Of a stretch of 37,180 nucleotides of DNA, positions 1 through 7,490 are shown piece after piece. The stretch spans positions 1 through 37,180 of the forward strand of contig JANTGH010000020.1 in NCBI GenBank assembly GCA_024763055.1. Reading direction: 5' to 3'. A program made the position numbers and the translations under genes. The notes beneath the pieces are model-generated. The model was not told the DNA's origin and searched no databases. It worked only from the letters and a program-made list of their open reading frames with translations. The DNA comes from Desulfobulbaceae bacterium. Its GTDB lineage: Bacteria > Desulfobacterota > Desulfobulbia > Desulfobulbales > Desulfobulbaceae. The number at the start of each line of letters is the position of its first letter. Positions within the stretch are counted from its first letter, which is position 1.

Positions 1-3
1 TAT

Positions 4-27
4 GTTCAACTGGCAAAGCCGTTGAAC
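4..27. repeat. Short bulged inverted repeat
   Basis: GTTCAAC at 4-10 pairs with GTTGAAC at 21-27, and GGC at 12-14 with GCC at 18-20, leaving one bulged T. It lies just before a strong terminator, so it is probably in the 3' end of the upstream transcript. One + frame reads a short tail (CSTGKAVEL) that stops at 30-32, so this may be the last codons of an upstream gene. That cannot be decided from the window. Confidence 0.4.
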
Positions 28-31
28 TCTG

Positions 32-60
32 ACCACCCCCAAAGGGGGTGGTTTTCTATT
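32..60 (+). terminator. Rho-independent terminator of upstream transcript
   Basis: A perfect 9-bp stem (ACCACCCCC at 32-40, GGGGGTGGT at 44-52) with an AAA loop is followed by a T-rich tract. This is a textbook intrinsic terminator. It separates whatever lies upstream from the flagellar cluster and makes the downstream sigma-54 site the likely start of the first operon. Confidence 0.85.
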
Positions 61-83
61 ACGAAATAAAACAAATGCCACTC

Positions 84-99
84 TGGAATAATACTTGCT
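84..99 (+). promoter_or_regulatory. Candidate sigma-54 promoter for the first flagellar operon
   Basis: TGGAAT-AATAC-TTGCT matches the RpoN consensus TGGCAC-N5-TTGCA/T, with GG at 85-86 and GC at 97-98 spaced by exactly ten bases. It sits after a terminator and about 36 bp before the first ATG, where an early flagellar promoter would be expected. Sigma-54 control of early and middle flagellar genes is established in many polarly flagellated bacteria. The activator binding site was not identified. Confidence 0.7.
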
Positions 100-134
100 A
101 ATAGAGCATTAAAACAGTGCCTCGTAGATAACTG

Positions 135-2567
135 ATGATAAATTTTGCCAAAATACTGCCTCTTTTTTTGTTCCTGCTTGCCCTCCCGGACCAACAGACA
201 TGGGCCGGCTCTATATTGAACCAGGTCACCCTGACTACGGAGACCAGCAGAATGCAGGTTTTCCTTCGTTTTTCAGAGTTACCGACCTACAGGGTTGAAA
301 CTCAAGGAAAACGAATAGACCTGGTATTAACGGATACTGTCCCTGCCAAGACCTTTGCGGAACTCCCAGGCAATGACAAGATGATTAAAATGATCAAAAA
401 AAAACAGCCGGAACACCTGCTGCTTTCCTTTTACTTCAGATATCCTCCGCAAAATGTTCGCACCCGACAGATACCGGAAACCTCTTCCCTGATGCTGGAT
501 GTTCTGCTCGGCAACCCATTATCAGCCCGTTACCCCGACCTTTCCGCACGGCTTCACGGTATAACTCTTCTCAATCGCAAAGAAATTGATTTTACGAATC
601 CCCTCTATGCTTCGGATTATGGGACCGATTGGAGGCTCTTTATTCGTACCTACGAAAACAAGGTTATAGTCCGGCCGAAACTACATTTTTCCCTGCCTCC
701 TTTTCCTCTGGCCGCAGCTCTTCCTCCAAAGATCCCGCCGGAACAATGGCTTCAGGCTGAAAGTATTGCCCTAAGTAAGCAAAAAGCATGGCAGCAGGCC
801 TCTGAAGCCATAAAAACTCAACTGGAACTTGAAGAAAACGAAGGATACCGAAAACGATTATTATTATCCTATGCCGAATGCCTTGTCCGTGGCGGTGAGT
901 ACCAGGTGCCCTATAATCTTTTACAACAAATTGGCCTGACCTATCCAGACACTACCCTGGCCACCTTTGCCCGGCTGCTGTTTTTGTATGCTGTAGCAAA
1001 GCATAAAGACCCCTACTTACCCTCTCTGGAACTTGCAAAACTACGAAAGCTTCTTAAAAGCAACAATCCACTTGTCCCATACCTTAATATTTTCCAGGCC
1101 GAACTTGCTCTGGAAACAGGTCGCATCAACCAGGCCGTCGAAATTCTAAAAAGAGACGATATCGCCTACCTTGGCAGGGCTAAGCTGTTACGACTGCTTC
1201 GACAGGCTGACACCTATTTTGACTCCGGGGAAACAATCAAGGCACTGGTAGCCTATCAAAATCTTGACAAGCAGGGAAAGATTATTGACCAGCAACCTCG
1301 TTCCCTGGCCCTGTACAGTGACGCGCTGTATACATATCAACGATTTAAAGAGGCCGCAAAAAAATACCACCTCCTCGTGAAACTGCTGAGTGGGACCGAC
1401 ATGCAGCCCCTTGCCATGTTTCGACTGGCCATGAGCAAACTGCACAGCGGAGAAAAATGGACCGGAATTTTCCCACTATTCAGCCATATCCAGAATGCTT
1501 TCCCCAAGTCCGAAGGAGATTTCCGGGCGCGGCTGAAAATGACGGACATCAAATTTCTCAAGGGAACCCTGCCTGCACACCAGGCTTCCGCAACCTATGG
1601 ACAAACAGGCGAATCGGCAAACCTGGTGCAGCTGCGTGAAGAGGCGCTGGTAAAGCAGGCAATGGTTAACGCCCTTACCGGTCAACATGAAACAAGTATT
1701 ACCCAGGCCATGCAAATCCTGCGCGACTTTCGCCACGGCAGCTTGAAGGTCGAAACAAGAGCGTTAATTATCTCCCAGCTTCCCGACACTTTGAAAGAAA
1801 TGATCGCAGGCGGAAGATATATTGCCGCTCTTGTTCTTGCCAAACAAAATCGCCTTTTTTTTGCCCGCGGCTGGCTCGGCATAGACCTCCTCTACGATCT
1901 TGCCCGAGCCTATGAACAGCTTGGAGCCTTTGATCGAGCGGTTCGCGCCTATCAATATATCCTTGAAGTCTCCACGGAAGAAGAGCATGAAAAGGTGTAC
2001 CTTCCCATGATTACCGCCCTGTACAACAGTGGCCGCTATGAACTTGTTGAGGACTATGCCAATCGTTTCTTTTCCCGCTTTACAGACAGTCCAAAGGCTG
2101 CCGATATCTTTCTTCTCCGAGTCGAAGCCCTCATGCAAAATGGCGATCTTAAAATCGCCATGCGCCTTCTTGCTATGCCGGACAGGCCCTCCACACCGGA
2201 AATAGAACAAACGGCCACAAAAATTTATTTTGAACAGCACCAATGGAACAAAGTCATTAAACAGCTGTCAGGAAATGAACTCTCATCCTGGAGCGGAGGC
2301 GAACGTGACTACATGCTTGCTGAATCCCTGTTTCAGAACGGACAATACGAAAAATCCATTCCTATTTTAATGCGATTGCGGGAGGAAGACCCGTATGGAG
2401 ACCAGGCCATGTTTCGATTAGCGGAAATTTATTCCAAAACAGGTAAACCCGAGATTGCGCTTAAGCAGTTTCAACAACTTGCCGAAAAAGGAAAAGACCC
2501 TCACTGGAAGAAACTGGCCAAAGAGGAAATTTCCATTCTGCAGCTGAAAGTAGATGCCATAAATTGA
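135..2567 (+). CDS. Secreted TPR-repeat protein at head of flagellar cluster
   Basis: Predicted 810-residue periplasmic protein. The N-terminus is a clear signal peptide (hydrophobic core about residues 5-17, likely cleavage after WA near residue 24). Residues about 25-140 are beta-rich with alternating hydrophobics, resembling AMIN-like or other beta-sandwich domains. From about residue 200 to the end the protein is helical with repeated TPR-like pairs, clearest at the C-terminus (LAESLFQNGQYEKSI, LAEIYSKTGKPEIALKQFQQ). It is the first gene after the sigma-54 promoter and is followed by flgB, so it is probably co-expressed with rod and hook genes. A beta-rich N-terminus plus a TPR superhelix recalls Campylobacter PflA, a periplasmic motor disk protein, but I see no alignable motif and offer this only as a hypothesis. 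It could also be a general envelope assembly TPR protein. No strong ribosome binding site precedes the ATG. Confidence 0.9.
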   Translation: MINFAKILPLFLFLLALPDQQTWAGSILNQVTLTTETSRMQVFLRFSELPTYRVETQGKRIDLVLTDTVPAKTFAELPGNDKMIKMIKKKQPEHLLLSFYFRYPPQNVRTRQIPETSSLMLDVLLGNPLSARYPDLSARLHGITLLNRKEIDFTNPLYASDYGTDWRLFIRTYENKVIVRPKLHFSLPPFPLAAALPPKIPPEQWLQAESIALSKQKAWQQASEAIKTQLELEENEGYRKRLLLSYAECLVRGGEYQVPYNLLQQIGLTYPDTTLATFARLLFLYAVAKHKDPYLPSLELAKLRKLLKSNNPLVPYLNIFQAELALETGRINQAVEILKRDDIAYLGRAKLLRLLRQADTYFDSGETIKALVAYQNLDKQGKIIDQQPRSLALYSDALYTYQRFKEAAKKYHLLVKLLSGTDMQPLAMFRLAMSKLHSGEKWTGIFPLFSHIQNAFPKSEGDFRARLKMTDIKFLKGTLPAHQASATYGQTGESANLVQLREEALVKQAMVNALTGQHETSITQAMQILRDFRHGSLKVETRALIISQLPDTLKEMIAGGRYIAALVLAKQNRLFFARGWLGIDLLYDLARAYEQLGAFDRAVRAYQYILEVSTEEEHEKVYLPMITALYNSGRYELVEDYANRFFSRFTDSPKAADIFLLRVEALMQNGDLKIAMRLLAMPDRPSTPEIEQTATKIYFEQHQWNKVIKQLSGNELSSWSGGERDYMLAESLFQNGQYEKSIPILMRLREEDPYGDQAMFRLAEIYSKTGKPEIALKQFQQLAEKGKDPHWKKLAKEEISILQLKVDAIN

Positions 2568-2648
2568 GTGAGCACTGAACAAACTCGACAATAAAAAAAA
2601 ACAACCGGAATAAACAAGCTGGTTGTCTGGTTGATACAGGAGGAAGCA

Positions 2649-3062
2649 ATGCCATTTATTCAACAATTTGACACAACCATGAACCTGTTGCAAAAGGTGC
2701 TTGACCTCCGTACCCGCAACCAGCAGGTGATCAGTTCAAATATTGCTAATGCGGAAACACCGGGCTACTCAGCCGCATCTTTTGAATTCGAAGACCAGCT
2801 GAAAAGCGCCATGTTAGGCGGGAACCTGTCACCGGTGGCGACCAGTAAAAATCATATCGGTGTAACTCCCTCAAATGTCGAACAAATTCAAGGAGAAATC
2901 GTCCTCCATAAGGACAAGACAGGGATAGGCGATCAGAATTCTGTCAGTGTTGACCAGGAAATGGTCAAGCTCTCCGAAAACGAAATTCTCTATGAAGCGG
3001 CAGTCGCCATGCTCAATAAAAAATTATCCATACTCAAGTATGCCGCAAACGATGGCAGGTAA
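2649..3062 (+). CDS. flgB: Flagellar proximal rod protein FlgB
   Basis: 137 residues, normal for FlgB, one of the proximal rod subunits assembled on the MS-ring/FliE. The N-terminal rod signature SSNIANAETPGYSA (about residues 30-43) is characteristic of the FlgB/FlgC/FlgG family, and the C-terminal heptad helix (EAAVAMLNKKLSILKYA) is present. I chose ATG 2649 because AGGAGG precedes it at proper distance; an in-frame TTG 18 bp upstream lacks this. It is exported by the flagellar type III system without a signal peptide. It is followed by flgC and fliE, the standard order. Confidence 0.96.
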   Translation: MPFIQQFDTTMNLLQKVLDLRTRNQQVISSNIANAETPGYSAASFEFEDQLKSAMLGGNLSPVATSKNHIGVTPSNVEQIQGEIVLHKDKTGIGDQNSVSVDQEMVKLSENEILYEAAVAMLNKKLSILKYAANDGR

Positions 3063-3101
3063 ATTGCATACTTCAGCAACAAACAACTATGTGGAGTCAT
3101 C

Positions 3102-3533
3102 ATGAATCTCTTTACGACCTTTAAAATAGCAGCATCAGCTTTAAAATCCCAACGAACAAGGCTCAATACCATCAGTTCAAACCTGGCTAACGTAGAAACC
3201 ACATCCACTCCCGAGGGCGGGCCATATAAGAAAAAGTCCGTTTATTTTGAATCAACCGCCATCCCGTTTGCCGACCACCTGCAGAGCAGCATGAACCAGG
3301 GTGTCAGCGGGGTAAAGGTGGCAAAGATACTGGAAGATGATAAGCCTCCGCAACGGATTTATAATCCCTCCCATCCCGATGCCGGAAAAGATGGATATGT
3401 AGAAATGCCGAATATCAATGTGCTCAAGGAAATGACGGACATGATGTCGGCCACAAGATCCTATGAGGCGAATACGACAACGATCAAATCGGCCAAACGG
3501 ATGGCATTAAAAGCGCTTGAAATTGGCAGATAG
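3102..3533 (+). CDS. flgC: Flagellar proximal rod protein FlgC
   Basis: 143 residues, typical for FlgC. The N-terminal signature is LNTISSNLANVETT, and the C-terminus (ATRSYEANTTTIKSAKRMALKALEIG) is the canonical FlgC end, forming the coiled-coil layer of the proximal rod. GGAG lies about 6 bp before the ATG. It sits 39 bp after flgB and is transcribed with it. FlgC is exported by the flagellar secretion system and stacks between FlgB/FliE and FlgF/FlgG. Confidence 0.97.
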   Translation: MNLFTTFKIAASALKSQRTRLNTISSNLANVETTSTPEGGPYKKKSVYFESTAIPFADHLQSSMNQGVSGVKVAKILEDDKPPQRIYNPSHPDAGKDGYVEMPNINVLKEMTDMMSATRSYEANTTTIKSAKRMALKALEIGR

Positions 3534-3573
3534 GATAGCCTGCCCTTGCTGAAAAGTAATAGGAGACCACGCC

Positions 3574-3867
3574 ATGCAACCGATTCAGGGAATACAACTG
3601 CCGACGCTTCAACCTGCGGATAAAAAATCCGATGTTGCCGAGACCGAAAAAAATTTCACCAACATGCTTTCCGGCATAGTCAGTGAGGTCAAAAATCAGC
3701 AGGAATCCGCAGATTCCGCCGTTCAACAACTCCATGCAGGAGGAGCAAAAAACCTGCACGAGGCAATGATTGCCATGGAACAGGCGGATATTTCCATTCG
3801 TTTTATGGTGCAGGTCCGCAACAAGGCTCTCGAGGCTTACCAGGAAATCATGCGGATGCAGGTGTGA
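3574..3867 (+). CDS. fliE: MS-ring/rod junction protein FliE
   Basis: 97 residues, the usual size for FliE, which joins the MS-ring to the proximal rod and is among the earliest exported substrates. The C-terminal half carries the family pattern: a short helix (ADSAVQQLHAGGAKNLHEAM) followed by ISIRFMVQVRNKALEAYQEIMRMQV. The start has an AGGAG about 9 bp upstream. It closes the flgB-flgC-fliE trio; fliF follows only after a 216-bp gap that contains a palindromic repeat. Confidence 0.96.
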   Translation: MQPIQGIQLPTLQPADKKSDVAETEKNFTNMLSGIVSEVKNQQESADSAVQQLHAGGAKNLHEAMIAMEQADISIRFMVQVRNKALEAYQEIMRMQV

Positions 3868-3893
3868 TTAAATGTTTAAGTGTATCAGTGTTC

Positions 3894-3909
3894 AAACGTA
3901 TAAGCGTTT
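3894..3909. repeat. Small inverted repeat downstream of fliE
   Basis: AAACG at 3894-3898 pairs with CGTTT at 3905-3909 around a TATAAG loop, just before the larger palindromic element. The stem is too short and has no T-run, so I do not call it a terminator. Confidence 0.35.
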
Positions 3910-3911
3910 TA

Positions 3912-4061
3912 CCTAAAGGGTGCTTTGAAAAATTAGATATTTTGTCCCGGGACAAGGAACAGTGAAAATAAAAAGAGCAGCATAGTCGTCATATGTGAGC
4001 ATTTTCTTTTCACTGTGACGCAGTGATCTGGCAAAATAGCAATTTTCCAAGATAGCCTAAA
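3912..4061. repeat. About 150-bp imperfect palindromic element (copy 1)
   Basis: Nearly the whole fliE-fliF gap folds on itself. Inner arms ACAGTGAAAATAAAA (3959-3973) and TTTTCTTTTCACTGT (4002-4016) pair at 14 of 15 positions around a 28-nt loop. Outer arms 3927-3946 (GAAAAATT...ATTTTGTC) and 4030-4048 (GGCAAAAT...AATTTTCC) pair with one bulge. The left edge CCTAAAGGGTGCTTTGAAAA is shared with a second element near 35794. It has the look of a MITE/REP-like non-autonomous repeat or a transcribed hairpin. It carries no ORF. It interrupts the operon, so an RNA role (partial termination, processing or stability between fliE and fliF) is possible. Confidence 0.7.
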
Positions 4062-4083
4062 CTTACAACCCATAGACTAAAAA

Positions 4084-5691
4084 ATGGCTGAACAAACCGA
4101 CGCAACGCCCCGGACAGAAAACCCGAAAAACGGCTTTCAAGTACTGATCGGCCGAATAAATGAATGGCCCCTTCCCAGGAAACTTGCCCTGATGGCGGTC
4201 ACCCTGATTTCCCTGGCCCTGTTTGCCTTTATCATTCTTCAGGCAAGAACCGCAGATTACCAGTTGCTCTATGCAAACCTCGATGAAAGCGACGCCGCTT
4301 CCATTGTTGATCGCCTCAAGGGGAATAACACACCGTATCAGTTGACAAATAACGGCAAAAATATTCGAGTGCCGGTCAACACCGTCCATGAAATGCGATT
4401 GCAACTTGCCTCTGCCGGACTACCAAGAGGCGGAGGCGTCGGTTTTGAAATCTTTGACAAACAATCCTTTGCCCTGACGGATTTTGTCCAGAGAGTTAAT
4501 TATACCCGTGCCCTGCAGGGTGAACTTGCCCGTACAATTGCCTCGCTCAACCCGGTAGAATCGGCCAGGGTCCACCTGGCCCTGCCTGAAAAACGGCTTT
4601 TTAAAGACCAGCAGAAACCGGCGACCGCATCGGTTATCGTTAATCTTCAACCCGGTCGTCGGATGAGCGAGACCCAGATCCAGGGGATTGTTTATCTCGT
4701 CTCAGGTTCCATAGAAGGACTGGATACTGATCATGTGACGGTCATTGACCAGAACGGGAAAATCTTAACCGGAACAGGCAACAAGGGCCTTTTGGGTACC
4801 CTGTCACCGGACATGCTCGAATTTCAGGTTCAGGTAGAAAAAAGCATGGAAGAGCGTGCGCAGGCACTGCTTGACAAGGCACTGGGATCAAAAAAAGCAA
4901 TGGTCAGGATAACGGCTTCCCTGGATTTTGCTCAATTTGAAAAAACCGAAGAGATTTTTGATCCTGAAGAACCGGTCATTCGCAGTGAACAGATTAACGA
5001 AGAAAAATCAGGATCTGAAATTGTCGGCGGTGTACCCGGCGTCCAGTCTAATCTCCAGGGAAACACCAACTCCGCAGCCAGTGCCACTCCACCTTCAAGC
5101 AGGGCACAGAAAACCACCAATTATGAAATCAGTAAAGTAGTCTCAAAGACAGTCAATCCGGTGGGAACGATAAAGAAGATTTCCGTTTCCGTGCTGGTTG
5201 CGGACAAAATCATCCCGGCAACAAAAAAAGAACCTGAAAAAACCCTGCCCCGTACTGAGGCGGAACTGGCATCACTTAAAAAAATGATTTCATCAGCTTT
5301 GGGTTTAGATAAAACACGGGGTGATAAAATCGAGGTCACGTCCATGCCTTTTATTGAGACTGTGAACATTGCCGAACCCGAATCAATGACCAGGAATATG
5401 CTCTATCAATATATGCCGATCATCCGCTACGGTGTCTTTCTGATTGGCGGTCTGCTGATTTACTTTCTTATGATCAGACCGCTGATCAAAACCGTGCGCG
5501 AGGACGTCACACAACATTATAAGACCGTGCAGGAACTTGAAAAAGAACAGAGTGAAGCCGTACAGGCCGAAGAAAAGAAAGAACTCGAAGCTCTGATGCG
5601 TGATCCAGTCCTGAGGATTCGAGAGGCCATCCAGACCAACCCTGTTTTCGCCGCCCATATCCTGAAAAACTGGATCCACGAAAAAGGTTGA
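4084..5691 (+). CDS. fliF: Flagellar MS-ring protein FliF
   Basis: 535 residues, typical for FliF, the inner-membrane ring that seeds the basal body and houses the export gate. TM1 lies at about residues 34-54 (MAVTLISLALFAFIILQ). It is followed by the periplasmic ring-building motifs (DYQLLYANLDESDAASIVDRL; YTRALQGELARTIASL; SARVHLALPE). TM2 is about residues 445-467 (YGVFLIGGLLIYFLMIRP). The cytoplasmic tail ends in LRIREAIQTNPVFAAHILKN, the FliG-binding segment. No Shine-Dalgarno is obvious; the ATG sits in an A-rich stretch. fliG starts 10 bp later. Confidence 0.97.
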   Translation: MAEQTDATPRTENPKNGFQVLIGRINEWPLPRKLALMAVTLISLALFAFIILQARTADYQLLYANLDESDAASIVDRLKGNNTPYQLTNNGKNIRVPVNTVHEMRLQLASAGLPRGGGVGFEIFDKQSFALTDFVQRVNYTRALQGELARTIASLNPVESARVHLALPEKRLFKDQQKPATASVIVNLQPGRRMSETQIQGIVYLVSGSIEGLDTDHVTVIDQNGKILTGTGNKGLLGTLSPDMLEFQVQVEKSMEERAQALLDKALGSKKAMVRITASLDFAQFEKTEEIFDPEEPVIRSEQINEEKSGSEIVGGVPGVQSNLQGNTNSAASATPPSSRAQKTTNYEISKVVSKTVNPVGTIKKISVSVLVADKIIPATKKEPEKTLPRTEAELASLKKMISSALGLDKTRGDKIEVTSMPFIETVNIAEPESMTRNMLYQYMPIIRYGVFLIGGLLIYFLMIRPLIKTVREDVTQHYKTVQELEKEQSEAVQAEEKKELEALMRDPVLRIREAIQTNPVFAAHILKNWIHEKG

Positions 5692-5701
5692 TACAGGAAT
5701 T

Positions 5702-6715
5702 ATGGCTCAGCAAAAAGACAAGCTTGATGGAATACACAGGGCTGCGATTTTGCTCATGTGTCTCGGCGAAGAGGTAGCCGCCAAGGTCATGCGCGAGATG
5801 ACCGATGAAGAAATCTTCAAGATCACCAGGACAATGGCTGAAATCGAACATATACCTGAGGATCTGAAGACAGCCGTTCTTTCTGACTTCGAACTGTCCT
5901 CGGAAGCCCAGGCCGGACTGGTCATCAAAGGACAGGATTTTGCAAAGAGTACCATTGCCGGCACAGGGGACAAAGAACGGGTAGAAAGCCTGATGAAACA
6001 GTTTGTCACCGGCACGGAGACACGGCCCCTGGAGACTATTGCCAAAATGCAGCCGGGCATGGTCGCCGGCCTGTTGGAGCATGAACATCCACAGACGGTG
6101 GCCCTGGTGCTCTCCACTCAGACACCGGATCATTCCAGTGCCATCATCAGCCACCTGCCGGAGGAGATGCAATCAGATGTTATTTACCGCATAGCAACCA
6201 TCGACAGTGTTTCTCCCGGTGTTATTGACCGGATAGAGGACGCGCTGCATCGCGAAATCGGTGTGGTTGGCGGAGTCCAGGACCAACGACAGATAGGGGG
6301 GATTTCCAAGGTTGTAGAAATCCTGGACAATATGGAAAACAACCTTGACGCCGATATTCTCGACAATCTTGAAGAAGTTGATCCCGACATGGTTGAAGAG
6401 ATCCGTAAACAGATGTTCACCTTCAATGATCTTGCCGCAGTGGACGGCCGTTCATTGCAGATGATCCTGCGCGAGGTAAATAACGATTCGCTGACACTTG
6501 CCCTGAAGACAGCCTCGGATGAACTGAAAGAAAAGATCTTTGCCAATATGTCCGCCCGGGCTGCCGACATGATTCGCGACGACCTTGAGGCGCTTGGACC
6601 AGTCCGTCTGTCTGAGGTTGAAGCCATGCAGCAGACTATTGTTAAGATCGCCATGAAACTTGAGGAAGAGGGCAAGCTTGTCCTTGGTAAGGGAGGTGGA
6701 GATGAGCTCGTCTAA
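5702..6715 (+). CDS. fliG: Flagellar motor switch protein FliG
   Basis: 337 residues, standard length. FliG is the rotor component of the C-ring that binds FliF with its N-domain and meets the MotA stator with its C-domain. The EHPQTVALVLS motif (about residue 128) marks the middle domain, and MFTFNDLAAVDGRSLQMILREV the conserved MxVFeDi region. The torque helix is intact with its alternating charges (ADMIRDDLEALGPVRLSEVE). AGGAA precedes the ATG. The end overlaps fliH by 14 bp, so translation is probably coupled. Confidence 0.97.
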   Translation: MAQQKDKLDGIHRAAILLMCLGEEVAAKVMREMTDEEIFKITRTMAEIEHIPEDLKTAVLSDFELSSEAQAGLVIKGQDFAKSTIAGTGDKERVESLMKQFVTGTETRPLETIAKMQPGMVAGLLEHEHPQTVALVLSTQTPDHSSAIISHLPEEMQSDVIYRIATIDSVSPGVIDRIEDALHREIGVVGGVQDQRQIGGISKVVEILDNMENNLDADILDNLEEVDPDMVEEIRKQMFTFNDLAAVDGRSLQMILREVNNDSLTLALKTASDELKEKIFANMSARAADMIRDDLEALGPVRLSEVEAMQQTIVKIAMKLEEEGKLVLGKGGGDELV

Positions 6716-7490
6716 AATTTACAAAGACGACCAGTCCTTCACTCCCGTTTCCCTCATAAGTAAAGAAATCCACCCCTCCTCTTCTCCATCTGACCGGCAA
6801 CAGCCCTCTCAACAGCCTGATATCAAACCGTCGGCCGCGGATTCCGCACAACATGCAACTACAATTGACAAGGTATCATCACCCCTCGCACCCCAGCCGC
6901 CTGCCCCGGATATCGACGCAATAAGAGCTGAAGCTTACGAACAAGGGAAACAAGAGGCCGAGCAGGGTAATCTGGAAAGTGAGCAGGCCCTGAGAACAAA
7001 ACTGCAAAAGACCCTTGAAGCCTTCACCCAGGCCTGTGCCGAGGTTGACAATCTTCACCAGGATCTGCTCGAACAAAGCCGGGGCGATATGATTAACCTG
7101 GTCATTGCCCTGAGCAAGAAAATTATCGGCCGTGAGCTGACAACAGGGAGAGATGTTATTGTCAATACCCTGCGCAATGCCATTGCCCTGGCAATGAAAT
7201 ACAATGAATATGATATCTGGCTCAACCCGGAAGACCTGACGGTCGTGGAGGAACTGGTACCCGAGCTGATCAGCTCTGTGCAGCAGTTGCAACAAATCAC
7301 GTTAAAAACCGACCCCGAGATCGCCCGTGGCGGCTGCAGGCTTGACTCCGATATCTGCACGGTTGATGCCACCATTGAAGCTCAACTCGAAACAGCAAGG
7401 GATTTTCTCGAAGAAAAAAGTCCCAACTATAATGGTGCGAAACAACAGGATACGGATGTGCCGGAAGACAAACAATCGGATGAGCAATGA
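6702..7490 (+). CDS. fliH: Flagellar export stator-like protein FliH
   Basis: 262 residues from the chosen ATG at 6702, which has GGGAGGTGG upstream and overlaps the end of fliG by 14 bp; a TTG 42 bp further upstream is less likely. FliH links and restrains the FliI ATPase and tethers it to the C-ring. The N-terminal about 80 residues are low-complexity, rich in Ser, Pro and Gln. They are followed by a coiled coil (about 85-130) and the conserved C-terminal domain containing VIALSKKIIGRELTTGRDVI and the IARGGCRLDSD motif. The order fliG-fliH-fliI-fliJ is canonical. Confidence 0.95.
   Translation: MSSSKIYKDDQSFTPVSLISKEIHPSSSPSDRQQPSQQPDIKPSAADSAQHATTIDKVSSPLAPQPPAPDIDAIRAEAYEQGKQEAEQGNLESEQALRTKLQKTLEAFTQACAEVDNLHQDLLEQSRGDMINLVIALSKKIIGRELTTGRDVIVNTLRNAIALAMKYNEYDIWLNPEDLTVVEELVPELISSVQQLQQITLKTDPEIARGGCRLDSDICTVDATIEAQLETARDFLEEKSPNYNGAKQQDTDVPEDKQSDEQ

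Noticed and set aside
4-27. tRNA or small RNA fragment at the window start
   Set aside because: The stem is a simple bulged hairpin with no tRNA arms, best read as transcript 3' end near a terminator.
2601-2626. ACAACC/GGTTGT hairpin with an A-run on its left
   Set aside because: It would be a terminator only for the minus strand, where there is no gene; the stem is just 6 bp.
2620-2635. Sigma-54-like TGGTTG-TCTGG-TTGAT before flgB
   Set aside because: The essential -12 GC is GA, and it sits too close to the flgB start to leave a leader.
6184-6675. Minus-strand open frame (163 codons) within fliG
   Set aside because: Antisense shadow of FliG with serine/arginine-rich low-complexity translation.
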